This document shows, in pieces, positions 1 through 20,243 of a DNA stretch of 64,000 nucleotides. Source of the DNA: Symbiodinium natans (lineage: Eukaryota > Sar > Dinophyceae > Suessiales > Symbiodiniaceae); contig CAJNDS010002186.1 of assembly GCA_905221605.1 (NCBI GenBank), forward strand, positions 540,009-604,008. The letters are read 5' to 3'. Within the stretch, counting starts at the first letter, position 1. Each line of letters opens with the position of its first letter. The position numbers and the translations under genes are program-made. The notes below the pieces were generated by a model that worked only from the letters and a program-made list of their open reading frames with translations, was not told the origin of the DNA and made no database searches.

Positions 1-1540
1 GACAAGGCGACCACCTGTTGAAGAAGGCATCCACGCATCCCAGCTGTCATCTTCGCCTCCTTTGGAAGGATCGCCACATCGCCAAAATCGATGGCGCCCC
101 GACACGGACTCTGCTGTGGCATTTCGGGCAGGTCTGTACTGCATTGCCCTGCCAGGCCATGCTGGCAAATCGTCTCAGCAAGTGGGTTGAGAGCGGCGAG
201 AGGTCATCTGCTGTGCATTCCCAAAAGCGACATGCGTGCAAACGTCGCAAGAAGCCTTTGTGAGCAAAAAACCTTCATGTGCCCTTTCAGATCCTTGAGT
301 GGGAGGCGTGAGTCTCGGAGCAGCGGATCGGAAGGGGAGGCAGGGTGCATTCCCTTTTGCACAAAGCCTTAGAAGGGATTGCGGCTTTGACTTTCTGTAC
401 CGTCTGCACAGATGGTGGGCAAGACCTCTGAATCGAGCGAGGCGTCCAGGTGCCACCCGCACAGCCGGGGCTTGTGATGCAGCGGGCAGGGAGGGCAATG
501 ACTTTTGCGAGGCCTGAGACCAAAAGTGTCCCAAGCAAGATCCGCCTCCCGGAGGACACTCAGACTTGTGTAGCTGCGCAACACAAGACATGAAAGTTAT
601 GTGTCGGGCGCAGTATAGCGTGGCAGTAGCCAGCCGGTAGACTACTGTCTTTGTTCGAGGTGAAAGAGTGATGACATGTGATGTTTCTGCAAGCACCGTC
701 TGTTTGCCAACAAGGTTACAAAAACCGTCATCGAGATATGCCTCAACAAGTTCTCCCGGTCTCTCCATGGCTCGCACGGCGTCACTCAAATGATCGCAGC
801 TAAGGCCAAAGAGGCGATGAACAATCAGAAATGTCTGAACAATGATATGAAACAAGAAATCGCAAAATAGCAGCGGACTCACAAGCACAAACAAACGTAA
901 CAGCGACAACCATCACCACATACACGCACACATGCATAAACAGCTTTCCAGTATCCCAATTGTTCCGTTCCATTCCGAAGCACAGAACCGCAAACCCCAA
1001 AGTGGACAACGTCCAGAAGGCTCCAAAGAGAAGACAAAGCACAAGAGAATGAGCTTCGCACATGCCGTGGTGTGCAGCTTGGTGGACTGGCTCACGGGCG
1101 CTTCAGTTCCGAGAAGATTGTTCGAATTCCCGACCTGCTCGGTGGCAGCTCTAAGCTTTCCGATTGGTGAAAGCTCAGCGCCTTTGGTCCCTAGGGGCTC
1201 GTGGCCTACACAGAGCGGGCTGTCTTTTTGTGTGTAGCATCGAAATTGGTCTGACTGAAGTCCCGTGCAGCGAAGCATGTTTCGTCCCAGCGCGCCTCAG
1301 TGGCTTCGGCAGGAGCAAGGTCACCAGAAAGCCTCGTCATCTGAATTCAAGGCAATCACACGACATGATTGAAGCTACTGTGACGAGTCAGGATGTCATG
1401 CTGAATGTTGACCAAGGCAAGACGAGCAAAGCACTACAATGAGTTCGCGGCAATGAAGGTCTGAAATTTGGCAGAGAATGAGAGCCTGTTGCTTTCGCCA
1501 GTTCTCTCCAGCATAAGAGCTGCACGCCACATTGCACACA
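1..1540. other. No supported gene
   Basis: I see only short overlapping open frames on both strands, with no recognisable domain, RNA gene or repeat. It is probably intergenic or intronic sequence upstream of the exons that begin near 1.55 kb. Confidence 0.5.
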
Positions 1541-1553
1541 CAATTTGCAGAGG

Positions 1554-1785
1554 CTTTCCGAAAGAAGAAGACTGACAGCGACAGCAGTGCCGAGTCTGAC
1601 ACCTCAGACGAGGAACAGCTATTCAGGGCAGAGTTGAATTTCAGTCTTGCGCTCGAACCGCGAGAGGGCGAGAGCTGTTGACTGCAGAGGACGCTGCCGC
1701 TGCCAAAAGGGAAAGGAAAGCCCGGAAGCAGGTCGCACATCATCGGAAGCTTTCGGTGCACATCAACGAGTTGTGGCAATTGTAG
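1554..1785 (+). CDS. 3' exons of a small charged phosphoprotein-like gene (partial)
   Basis: Two protein-like segments lie close together on the + strand. The first, about 1554-1632, follows a CAG and encodes a Lys triplet followed by a Ser/Asp/Glu run (KKKTDSDSSAESDTSDEE), a typical casein-kinase-2-type acidic stretch. The second, about 1690-1785, follows CTGCAG and encodes an Ala/Lys/Arg-rich helix (EDAAAAKRERKARKQ) ending at TAG 1783-1785. The charge pattern suggests a nuclear or RNA-associated phosphoprotein, but no named domain is visible. The start and upstream exons were not found. The second segment could also be spliced on before its stop, towards the exon at 2.7 kb. Confidence 0.35.
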
Positions 1786-2404
1786 CATGTTGCAGCGCTT
1801 CGATGATGCTTGAAGCAGGCGCTAGCTACGGAGGGCGGTCAGGGCGCTCAGCTATGTGGCATCCCTTGGAACAAGCGTTTTGGCATGGACTGCATGTTAC
1901 CGATAACTACTTGAACCATTCAAAGGTGTACAACTAGAAATTAAGTTCTGTGCTGAATCACAAACTCGTCATGGGCACTGCAGCTTGATGGTCCGATCTG
2001 ATGTCCATCCAGGTGAAAAGGGCAAAGCAGATGGCATCACTTCCAGAGCAGGTATGCGCGAAGGCGACCCACAGGACTCCAAGCTCGCTTCCTTGCGCTG
2101 CGTGGGATCTCGTATGTCATGAATATTCACGAATGATATTGAATTATTGAATGATGTCGCAGGAGTCGTCCGGTGTGCCTGGTGAGGATATCGAGGTGGG
2201 CCATGACGAAGCCCTCTTGCTGACTTGCAAGCTGCATCCGCACGTGAGGCATCTTGCTCGTCCGGATCCCGAGGAATCAAGTGGATCAGTTCAGCGCAGT
2301 GCCTGTGCAGCCTAGCCTTGGATCAACTTGCATCGCGTGTGGCACCTCCTCGTCACAATTGACTCCTTGTGGTCCCCCTGAACTCAGGCCCGGCAGAGCC
2401 CTTC

Positions 2405-2475
2405 CAAACCCCATGGAAGTCATGGCCTCACATGGCCTCACGTGGCCTCACGTGGCCTCACATGGCCTCACTTCA
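2405..2475. repeat. Short tandem repeat, 10-bp unit, five copies
   Basis: The unit CATGGCCTCA, with CGTGGCCTCA variants, is repeated about five times head to tail in non-coding sequence. It contains the NcoI-like half CATGG but has no visible coding role. Confidence 0.85.
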
Positions 2476-2690
2476 CTTTGTCCTTGAGTGCTCAGTGCAG
2501 CCAGAAAAGACCACTGATGCCGTCAGGGTGGTCGCCCTCCAGTACAATTCGGAGAGGAGCCCTTTGAGAACCAGTCTCATCATGTCTTATTGTGGCGCTT
2601 GAACAAGTTGCGACTTCTTCTCTCTCTCTAGGCCCTAAACAACTGCTTGGCTGTATTCGGCTGTATATTGCATATATGCTAGGTCTGCAG

Positions 2691-2826
2691 GCAGAGGATC
2701 CTCTGGAGTTCTCTCGAGGACGCGGCCAAAGCCGAAGGCTCTTCGCTGCCGTCATCCGAGTTCCTGGCGCAGCGACGCGCGCACTATGACGAGGCGAGAT
2801 TTGGGAACCGTGAGAAGCAACATTAA
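2691..2826 (+). CDS. Terminal exon with protein phosphatase inhibitor-2-like HYxE motif
   Basis: After a GTCTGCAG acceptor, an open frame runs to TAA 2824-2826. The encoded tail contains EFLAQRRAHYDEARF. In inhibitor-2 (PPP1R2/I-2) proteins a helix of the form KRKxHYNE docks on the catalytic face of protein phosphatase 1, and the RRAHYDE here matches that core. The family would act as a regulatory subunit of PP1 in nucleus and cytoplasm. Only the last ~45 residues are visible. The upstream SILK/RVxF-type PP1-docking motifs were not located, so the family call rests on one short motif. The acidic exon at 1554-1632 could belong to the same gene. Confidence 0.35.
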
Positions 2827-3312
2827 GGCTAATATGTCGGACTAGGTCGCTGTCAGATGTGCAGTTTCCGCCATTAAATAAAGAGTTCGGTGCGTTTTTT
2901 TGTTGAAGTCATCTCTCGAGCTCTGAGGGAGCCGCTCTCCGCTGTCGGACGCCTCCTTCCCAGGCGGGAGCTTCTCGGCACACCTTGCTCTCTTTGCCGA
3001 TTCTCTCTTTGTCCAAAGTCTCTTCTGGAGCTGAGCTAATAAAGGACGGAGCCAGTCCTGGAGGTTCGAGCATCGGGCCCAGTCTACCTTGAGAATGTCA
3101 GACCCATGTGGTGCGCCTGCGCCTGCAGTCGAGGTGATCTAGTCAAGTCGGTGGCGAACTTCGCGAACCCCATGGACCCTACCGAGGCGTCCGGAGAAGC
3201 CGCCGTGAGCTTCAAGGCGCAAACACGAGGGGCAAAATCCGATGGCAGAGTGTGAGAGGGGAGTCAACGGTTTTTTACCACACATTCTTAGGTAGAATAA
3301 CTGCTACTCTGC

Positions 3313-4253
3313 TTGCATCGGGTTCATCTTGCGGGAAGCCATGGCTCCGACGTTGCTGGCGCTGATCTACGCGGCCCAGGCAATCGCCGTGAGGTTAAGC
3401 AGGTGGCAGGCGGCCATGCGTACACATGTGTGCGAGGCTCGAATGGTTATGTCAAGTGCTGGGGCGCCAACAACAATGGTGGCCAGTTGGGCCTGGGCAC
3501 CACAGACCACACGGGCGATGGAAGCAATGCAGTGGAGCACCACCTCCCTGCCGCGGCGTCGGGCATCGGACGCGCCGCAGTCGAAGTGGCTGCTGGTCAC
3601 TTCCACAATATGGGCGATGGAAGCAATGAGATGCGTGACCAAGTGCTGGGTCACCGGGTCTACAACAGCAATGGCCAGTTAGGCCTGGGCACCACGGACA
3701 ATATGGGCGATGGAAGCAATGAAATGGGGGTCCGCCTTCCTCCCGTTACACCATCGTGCCAACGACAACCACAACCACAACCGCGAGCAAAACAAGCACG
3801 AGCAGCACCACCAGCGCCACTGGCAGTACCACGACATCCAGTAGCACCCACAGCACAACGAGCACGAGCACCACAAGCACGAGCACCACAAGCACGAGCA
3901 CCAGCGGCAGCACATCCCGAACCAGCTCCACCTCTACAACAGGCACCAGAAGTACGACCACGTCCAGTTATAGCAGCATATCAACTCTGACCTCCACGAA
4001 ATCCACCCTGACAATCACCAGCAGCACCAGCAGCAGCAGCAGCACCAGCAGCACCAGCAGCACCAGCAGCACCAGCAGCACCAGCAGCACCAGCAGCACC
4101 AGCAGCACCAGCACCATGAACGTGAGCACCAGCACCAGCACCAGCACCAGCACCAGCACCAGCACCAGCACCAGCACCAGCACAACCACCACAAGTACGA
4201 GCACCTCTCTGCATCATCTGTCTATCAGCAGATGGATGTGTTGCTTGTGGTAG
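3313..4253 (+). CDS. RCC1-like repeat protein with Ser/Thr-rich stalk, frame-disrupted
   Basis: The 5' half encodes RCC1-type blade sequence: VKQVAGGHAYTC, then YVKCWGANNNGGQLGLGTT, then AVEVAAGHFH, then NSNGQLGLGTTDNMGDGSN. RCC1/BLIP-II-like repeats form beta-propellers. A possible hydrophobic leader (MAPTLLALIYAAQAIA) sits in another frame at 3341-3388, so one frame change separates leader and repeats. Near 3735 the frame shifts again into about 160 residues that are almost all Thr and Ser, encoded by AGC-ACC repeats, like an O-glycosylated surface stalk. The segment TGGGCGATGGAAGCAATG occurs three times, and the middle blade is scrambled by it. This may be a decayed copy or an assembly with indels. 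A secreted or cell-surface product is inferred. Confidence 0.5.
3999..4200 (+). repeat. AGC/ACC trinucleotide repeat within the Ser/Thr-rich region
   Basis: Alternating AGC and ACC codons, with runs of pure (CAGCAC)n, encode (Ser-Thr)n in the + frame. The complementary frames give poly Val-Leu and Ala-Gly, which are artefacts. Confidence 0.85.
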
Positions 4254-5881
4254 TGGGGTTGCAGGAGTTGCTTGAGTTCCCTTGCAGGTGGACAGCCTTG
4301 CTGGTGGTCATCAGGGAGGCACGCCGAGAGCATTTGCTCTTGATGCTCTACGAGTGCTCGACGACTCCACGGCTCAGTCCAGGTGGTGGCAATGATGCAT
4401 GGAGGCTGTGCAGTGTACTGGTATGTGCTGGTATGTGCTGGTATGTGCTGGTATGAACTGCCGTTCCACCTCCTTCACCCCCCCCACGCTGGTGACCGTT
4501 GGTCCAGGTCGAAGCGCAACGCGCACTACCGCGACATGGCAGCAGCCTTCCGCTCAAAGCCCTCCGTCTCTGATGTCCACAGCTCGGAAGTTCTCGGTCG
4601 GAAGTCCTCAAAATTGGCTTGTGAATGCCTCGTAACAGGCACATCACCTTGTTTGCCGAGGCCAGTGACAGTGAGGGCAGTTCGTGACCTTGGTAAGCCT
4701 GCCGCCTCTCTTCCAGCCAAGCGTCTGGAAAGTTAGATGTACAGAGTTGTAGCAGCTGTTGCTGCCTCACAGTCCCCGGAGTCTGCAGACTGCGGATGTG
4801 CGCGGAATTGACTGTAACGGCGCTGCAGTTGCAAGAGTCAACACGAGAAGAATGTACAAGCTGCCAGCACAAGCGCAACACCCATTACTGTACCGAGTGA
4901 GCGGCGCCAAAGGCAGCGACTGAGCTGGAGGAAGCTTTGCGGATCCTGAAAGGACATCCAGCTTTTCAGGTCATTGCATCTCCCGGTCGTTCATCAAAAC
5001 AATTACAGCCGATGTAATGTTTTTGTATATCGTTGGAAGGTCTGGTGCGTGGAGGTCTTTGATCAGCTCTCGGGCCATGCCCACACGGTTGTGACGGCCA
5101 ACAGGCATGGCGATCGCGAATCACACCAAGCGTGTGGCGCTTGCCAGCAGAAGTAATGCAATAGGAATAGGAACAGCAAGCATAGAAGACAGAATCCAGA
5201 AGAAAAAGTCAACAACAGTACTTGTGTAGACACTCGTCTTACCATCTTCTCTCGAAAGCATCAGGGGGAGCTTCAGGAGAACACCAAACCCTTCAAGAGC
5301 GTGCGAGCGCCATTGAAGATCATTATGCATATTTCTATAATGTGTGTTGTTCCCCTTGTTCACATCTGGGGATGTTGGCTTTAGACGCACAGGTTTCCGA
5401 TTCAGTGGTTCAGCTTTCCAAGCAAGGACAAGCAAGAGGTAACGCCTATTTTCAAAGCGCATCTGCAACCGAACAAGCCGTCATGCTCAACAGTCACGAT
5501 TCATGATATAGATGATAAAGTTGTGTTAAGCAACTCGCCAACAGCTTGTGCTGCAAGCTCATGTGTTTTAGTCGGAGACGGCTTCTGTTCATGGAGGGCT
5601 CTTGAGCCTTCAGCACTAGCCGCTGGCTGAACGTGCTAGGACAAAAGACAATCAGCGCGTTGATTCTGGTGGACGTGCCAATGTGCAAAATCCGCTCTAT
5701 GTATCTCTGTGTGACATGCACGACTGAACCACGGGCTCTGAGCTTCAGACATAGACATGAGACATGGCATGAGACAGGAAAATGCCATCATAGACATTGA
5801 GGGCATTCAGGCAGCTTGCAGCTACCTTTTCAGACCGAAAGCACAGAAGTCTCTGTCACATCCATTTGCACCTTGCAAGCC
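4254..5881. other. Gene-poor interval
   Basis: No domain-bearing exon was recognised. The interval holds a 10-bp tandem repeat (unit GGTATGTGCT, three copies and a partial one, about 4419-4455). Otherwise there are only short shadow frames. Confidence 0.45.
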
Positions 5882-15152
<9,271 letters not shown>

Positions 15153-15680
15153 TATTCTCTGGCCATATGAAGCCTTGAAAAAGCCCATCATGGACCTCCG
15201 TGGCAAAGCCCATGCCAGCCAAACCTGTAGAAGTAGCGCGTTCTGCCGCGCAGCAGCGCGGTGAAGGGCCACGCTGCAACGATGTAGCAAGTGGCCGAAT
15301 ACTTAATCTTATATACTTTTGATAGAGTTTGAATTGCTTATTGGAGAAAAGGGGGGATGGAGCATGCAATGCTACATAGCCCGTAAACCGATGCAGAGCT
15401 CATGATGGCAGTTGAAGAGGCTTTGCATATGGACGCTCTTTTGTGCACAAATCAGTCGCGGCAGAGAACTCCATGTCCACGGACTACATATTTGCAACTC
15501 ACCTTTCACAACGCACCCACTACCATGAGTCGACGAGGGCTCCTTTGCACTGACAGCTTCATGACCTGTAACCGCCATGCACGACGGGCAGAGCGTTTCC
15601 GTCGCCTTTCAGGCTTGGAACGCTGTAAGCAGCCCGAGTAGCCGGAGTAGCCTTTCAAGAGCAGCTTTCAGAGCCTTGTC
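15153..15680. other. Intergenic spacer
   Basis: About 530 bases lie between the FUSC-like stop and the P-loop exon. I see no additional coding segment. It may contain the 5' end of the next gene. Confidence 0.4.
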
Positions 15681-15682
15681 AG

Positions 15683-18600
15683 GTGGCTGTGATCGGGAAC
15701 CGCGGGGCTGGCAAGTCTTCGTTGATCCGCTCAGTCACGACCGCCTCCGTCGATCCCGAGGAGGCCGCTCACGAGGCCGCCACATTGGCACCACATCGCT
15801 CCACATGCGGGTTTGCGATTTTAGGGGTAGTTTCTTGGGGTCCTTCTGAGAAGGGGATCCGACTATCTGGGAGTCTATATTAGGGGTCTCTCATTGTCGT
15901 AAACCCCCACATCGTACTTTCTCTCTACTTCTCTTCATTTCTCTTCGTGCCAGCCGCGGCACTTAAGAGACTCTCAGTGTGCCAAGGAGGTCGGACAGGG
16001 GGTGCAGCTCCACAAAGTGGTGCGCAGCTCAGCCCGCGTGCGCTTGGCTCGGCAAGACTCGGGAACCGAACCCGAGGCATGCTTCTACAACTCATTCTCT
16101 GTGATGGCTGACTTTGTAGAGATTCCGCCTGACGTCCGGGCCTCGGGCTGCCGGCTGCCAACCCCTGAAAGAACACAAAGCACACATAGCACTGCCTCGG
16201 CCTTTGCCCCAAGAGCTTCTCAGGACCGGTACTACAGCCTCCTGCCATTCTTTGGTGCGCCCTTCGAACTTCGCAGAATTGTGGAGCTGGAGCTGCAACC
16301 TGGCCCTAGCGGCCAAGCGCGTTTTTCAGGTGGCTCCGCGGCCTGTGTCGCCCTTGTCGTTCACATCCAGGACTTCCGCCTTGAAGCCAAAATGAGAAAG
16401 TGGCATGCTGTGGTGATGAGGACCCCAACGGACACCCTGCCAGGGACTCTGCATTCCTATTGTTGTTATTCTTGTTGTTGTGATGAATTTGATCATCATT
16501 GTTATGATTCCTTCTACTTTTCGATTTTTTGTTACTAAGGACCTGTGCAACCGGCTGGCCGCTCTGGGGGCGCCCCCGCCCCGTGGCCACATTCAGATTA
16601 AGAGGGCGGGTCGGGTGGCTCGAAACGACTAAAACAAGCCTCAAAAGAAGTCGTGACTCATGCCCTACATGAAAACCCTGGTGTGAGAGAGAGATAGAGA
16701 GAGACGAGAGAGCGAGAGAGCGCTCGGGCGGTGGACGCACGCTTCAGGGCGGCCCCCATGGGGGTTGAGCGCACAGGACGGAAGGGGAAGGGACGGAGAC
16801 AGACACAAAGACACTGAGACACAGAGACCCGCGACGACTCTGACAGTGACAGCCAGGGAGAGCAGGGAGCGAGTCAAAGTCGCGCGGGGCGATGATTGCG
16901 AGGGCAGCTGCGCAACGACCGATGTCGGCCAGCGCAAAACAAACCAGCAGGAGACGCAGACGCAAATGCTCGCAGATGGACGACCTCGAGGACACGGCGG
17001 ACATGGACCTCGACCAAGCTGAGAAACCCGAGGAGCTATAATGTAGGAGGAGGAAGCGATGGAGAGAGGTTTTGCAAGCCACAGTGGCCCAAGAGAAAAC
17101 GAAGGCCCCACCATCCCATACCTGGAGCAGAAAGTCAGCAAGTACAGAAAGGGGAGATGGAGGCTTCAGGAACGGCAGGATAGGCAAGGTCCAGGTTGTA
17201 GGGGTGGGTGCAGATAAAGCCTGATGACTGAGAGGTGGGCCCGCAACATAGCCAAGTAGCTCTAGGGAGAAGATTGGGGCACCAGACGCTCGAACGCAAC
17301 AAGCGCGGTGCGTGCATGTGGAATCACGTGGAAGGATCCTTCCCCTTTCGCTTGTGCCAGGCAGCTTTAAAGAGAAAAGGAGAAAACCCTAAACCCTGGC
17401 CTCCTGCCCGGCAGGCAGAAGAGGGGGAGAGAGAGTGAGAGCGAGAGGGACAAGGAGATACGAGGGTTGGAGTGTCAGCGCTCTGCGGGCGGCGTGGTCC
17501 CTTGGCAGCCCGATGATGCCTCAGCAGAAGAAGAAGACAAGGAGGGAGAGCCCCGACAGAAATGGAGAGAAAGTAAGTAAGAAAGCAAGGAAGTACGAGA
17601 GAGGGAGAGGGGGAGAGAGAGAGAGAGAGCCACAAACCCCCCACAGCAAAACAACCTGGCAGCCGGGACCACGCCCCGACCAACGCACCACACGCATGCA
17701 CACCCTGCAGATGTGATTGGCCTGCAAGCAGGGGCAGACGAAAGCAACCACAACCGACCCAAGGGGGGGGGCACCAGACCACATAGCCACCGCCAGGCGC
17801 AACCTCGCACAACTCATACCCTTCCTTGTACAAGAAGAAGCAAGCCTGGCAGCCCAAGCCCTCAACGCACCAGACGAGTGGCTGGCATGCAATGGGGCGA
17901 ACACATCGTACTCCTGGACACACAACCAGGAGGAAATCAGGCCGGCCCGGGAGGACAGGCACCAAACACCCCGGACACCATCCCATGGGCACCACCCTCC
18001 CCACGACACCGCACCTCACCACCGCGACTGCAGCACTCACCCACACACCACACCACTACCAGGATGAGAGGGAACCGACGTCCAGAAACCACACCACGAC
18101 GACGCAGTCGCCGACTACCAGAGGGGGCCGAAGCAGATGAGAATGAGGGGAGGAACCTACATCGCCGTGCTCGCCAGCTACCAGACATCGACACACGCAG
18201 TCGCCGTACGCATGAGGGAGCCAGTAGCGACTAGCACCTATAAACAACATGGGAGCACAGTGGGGGAGACATATAGCACTGTGCGTATAGCCCGGGCCCC
18301 AGTAACTATGCAAGGTGTCGAAACCCCAAACCCATCTGTTTTCTTGTACTTGGAGGGACAGTCGGGGGAAAACCGCCATGTACTCGTTTGCGGTCAGAAC
18401 CTCAACCTCCAGTATGGCCAACGAGCCAAGCACCCCGCCCAAAACGGGAGGGGCAGCAACACCAACAAACCTTGGACGTGCGCGCCCCTTGGGGCAAAGA
18501 GAGAAAGAAAGAGGGAGAGAGAGAGAGAGAGAGAAAGAGCGCCCTAGAAAGAAAGAAAGAAAGAGAAAGAGCGCGCCATGCTTTCCTGCAGTTTTCATTA

Positions 18601-19778
18601 CTTTGAGTGGTGAGGCCTTGCGGTCTGCTGGTGGTGCAGGGCTCCCTGCCCTCTGGCACCGCATTGGGAGAGGCTGCGCAAGCCATTGTGAAACTAGCAG
18701 TTGTTGCATACGGAACTTGGGGGACAGCCCATGCGCCGATATGCGTTGTACTTTCACCTCATGATCACAACCGACCCTTGCATTGCCCACCTCGGGATGA
18801 TATGCACCTGCGGATTGCTTTGTTGGCAATGGGCCGTTGTGCTGTGAAGTGCTTAGTGGTTGGATGGCCTCGCCATGTTGGGGGGTTGTGCCAAGTATTT
18901 CGCCAAGTTGTGTACCAGTGATGGGATGGGACAGCAAATCATGCAGATGTCGGGACCAGTACCCTGTCAAAGTGATGGAGCCGTTAGAAGGTCTGAGCTG
19001 CAGTGGGGCCGTCTTCGCCAGTCAACCCAACTCTAGCCCTGACCCAAACCCATGCTCCTGCACCCTTCAACCGCCTCCATGGGAGGAACGGCGGCGTTTG
19101 GAGCTTCTCCAAGAAGTCGCCACACGTGCCTCCCCACGCAAGTCCTTGTTGAAATGGGGTTAAAGCGAAGGCTTATGAGTGCCTTTGGGGGGTTCAGGGT
19201 TGGAAGTGTTATTGTAACAGCGGGTTGAACAAACTCCCCGGCCACCCACCCCACCCCCAGGCCCCACTGCACAGAGCAGAGCCGGTGGGTTGCACCAATA
19301 TGGTGCCTATTCGCCTTCTCTGAAATGTGTTTAGCTCTTTGAGGTTGGGGTTTGAAGCTCCGACGCTTCGAGTCCTTGGAGCAGCTGGGGCGGGCGCAGA
19401 TCTTTCAGTTCGCCGAGATCCTCAGAAACTCGAAGAGGTAGGGTTTAGGGTTTAGGTTTTAGGCATACGTCTCGGGATTTGCAAGACAAGGACTGTGCCA
19501 ATGCCGCTGGATACTGTGGGCTTGTCTGGGTAAATTCTTGTTGGTGAAGAGCAAATTCAAGCAGTTCCTGTCATGTACAACGTTCCTTTGGCGCGTATGC
19601 CCAGTCGACCTGCAAATCTCATGAAGCGAAAGCTCTCTCTGATGTTGAAGTTGTTCAAAGAGTTTCCCGATCCCTTCTGGCCTGAAGCATGCTGAGGTCT
19701 GTGACCTGGTGCTCGGGGACTCCGCCTCAGATGTATGACCTCCTCCAAAAAACACTGCAACTGAACAAGAAGTACTGA
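15683..19778 (+). CDS. P-loop NTPase-like gene, several exons, start not found
   Basis: The exon at about 15683-15828, after TTGTCAG, encodes VAVIGNRGAGKSSLIRSV. This is a clean Walker A (GxxxxGKS) at the end of a beta strand, as in small GTPases and related GTP-binding proteins. Later exons on the same strand look genuine: about 19065-19130 (PPPWEERRRLELLQEV), 19362-19438 (RRFESLEQLGRAQIFQF), 19615-19688 (MKRKLSLMLKLFKEFPDPF) and 19731-19778 (MYDLLQKTLQLNKKY, stop TGA 19776). Walker B and specificity motifs (DxxG, NKxD) were not located, so the subfamily is open. The 3' exons could in principle belong to a different gene. The donor after the 19.4-kb exon reads GTAGGGTTTAGGG. Confidence 0.4.
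16740..18570 (+). other. T-poor, protein-like stretch inside the P-loop gene intron (possible element relic)
   Basis: From about 16.75 to 18.55 kb the + strand has conspicuously few T bases and is rich in A, G and C. Within it several + frames look like real protein: LVQEEASLAAQALNAPDEW near 17.82 kb, VFLYLEGQSGENRHVLVCG near 18.34 kb and MDDLEDTADMDLDQAEKPEE near 16.98 kb. GA-rich microsatellites lie at 16680-16725, 17590-17630 and 18500-18575. The strand asymmetry and frame changes suggest a decayed mobile-element coding region, but no reverse transcriptase or transposase motif is visible. Confidence 0.3.
17381..17399. repeat. Telomere-like heptamers, reverse orientation
   Basis: Two CCCTAAA-type units (AACCCTAAACCCTGG) occur in tandem, the complement of TTTAGGG, at the edge of the T-poor region. 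Confidence 0.5.
19439..19457. repeat. Tandem TTTAGGG units at an intron 5' end
   Basis: GTAGGGTTTAGGGTTTAGG begins exactly at the proposed donor of the exon ending RNSKR. These are two perfect telomere-like heptamers. Confidence 0.6.
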
Positions 19779-20243
19779 AAGCACTTTAACGGTATGTAAT
19801 ATGTAACCTGACAAACCCCAAGAGCGCAAAGCGGGCTTCTCATTCCGCTTCTCGTATGGGAGTGCTAAGGACATTCCCGAAGCGGGCGATCCGATGCACT
19901 TGTTGGGTCGGCGCGTTGCCAGGGGAACGGCAGTTGCTTAAGAGGGTTAAGGGCAGTTCAGGGGCTTTTTCTCAGACCTCCTGCGTTCAGGCCAGTTTAG
20001 GGCTTAGAAGGGCATTAATGAACGGGTTTACAGGCTTAGGGATTATTGGTCTACCAGGTCTCAATATGAGAGCTGTGCTTGCGAGTGGTGCAGACGCTGC
20101 GAAAGCAAGCAAATGATTGCAAGGAAGCGAGGTGCGACCAAAACCGGTGGGGTCTCACAGTACCCCTTGGATTTTTGATGCGGTGGCATGACGAGCCGGA
20201 TCGCCGAACATTGACTGTGTTTGCCAGCTGCAGGGTCGGAGCC

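Noticed and set aside
3660-4217. Minus-strand Val/Leu- and Ala/Gly-rich frames opposite the Ser/Thr-rich region
   Set aside because: They are complements of the AGC/ACC trinucleotide repeat.
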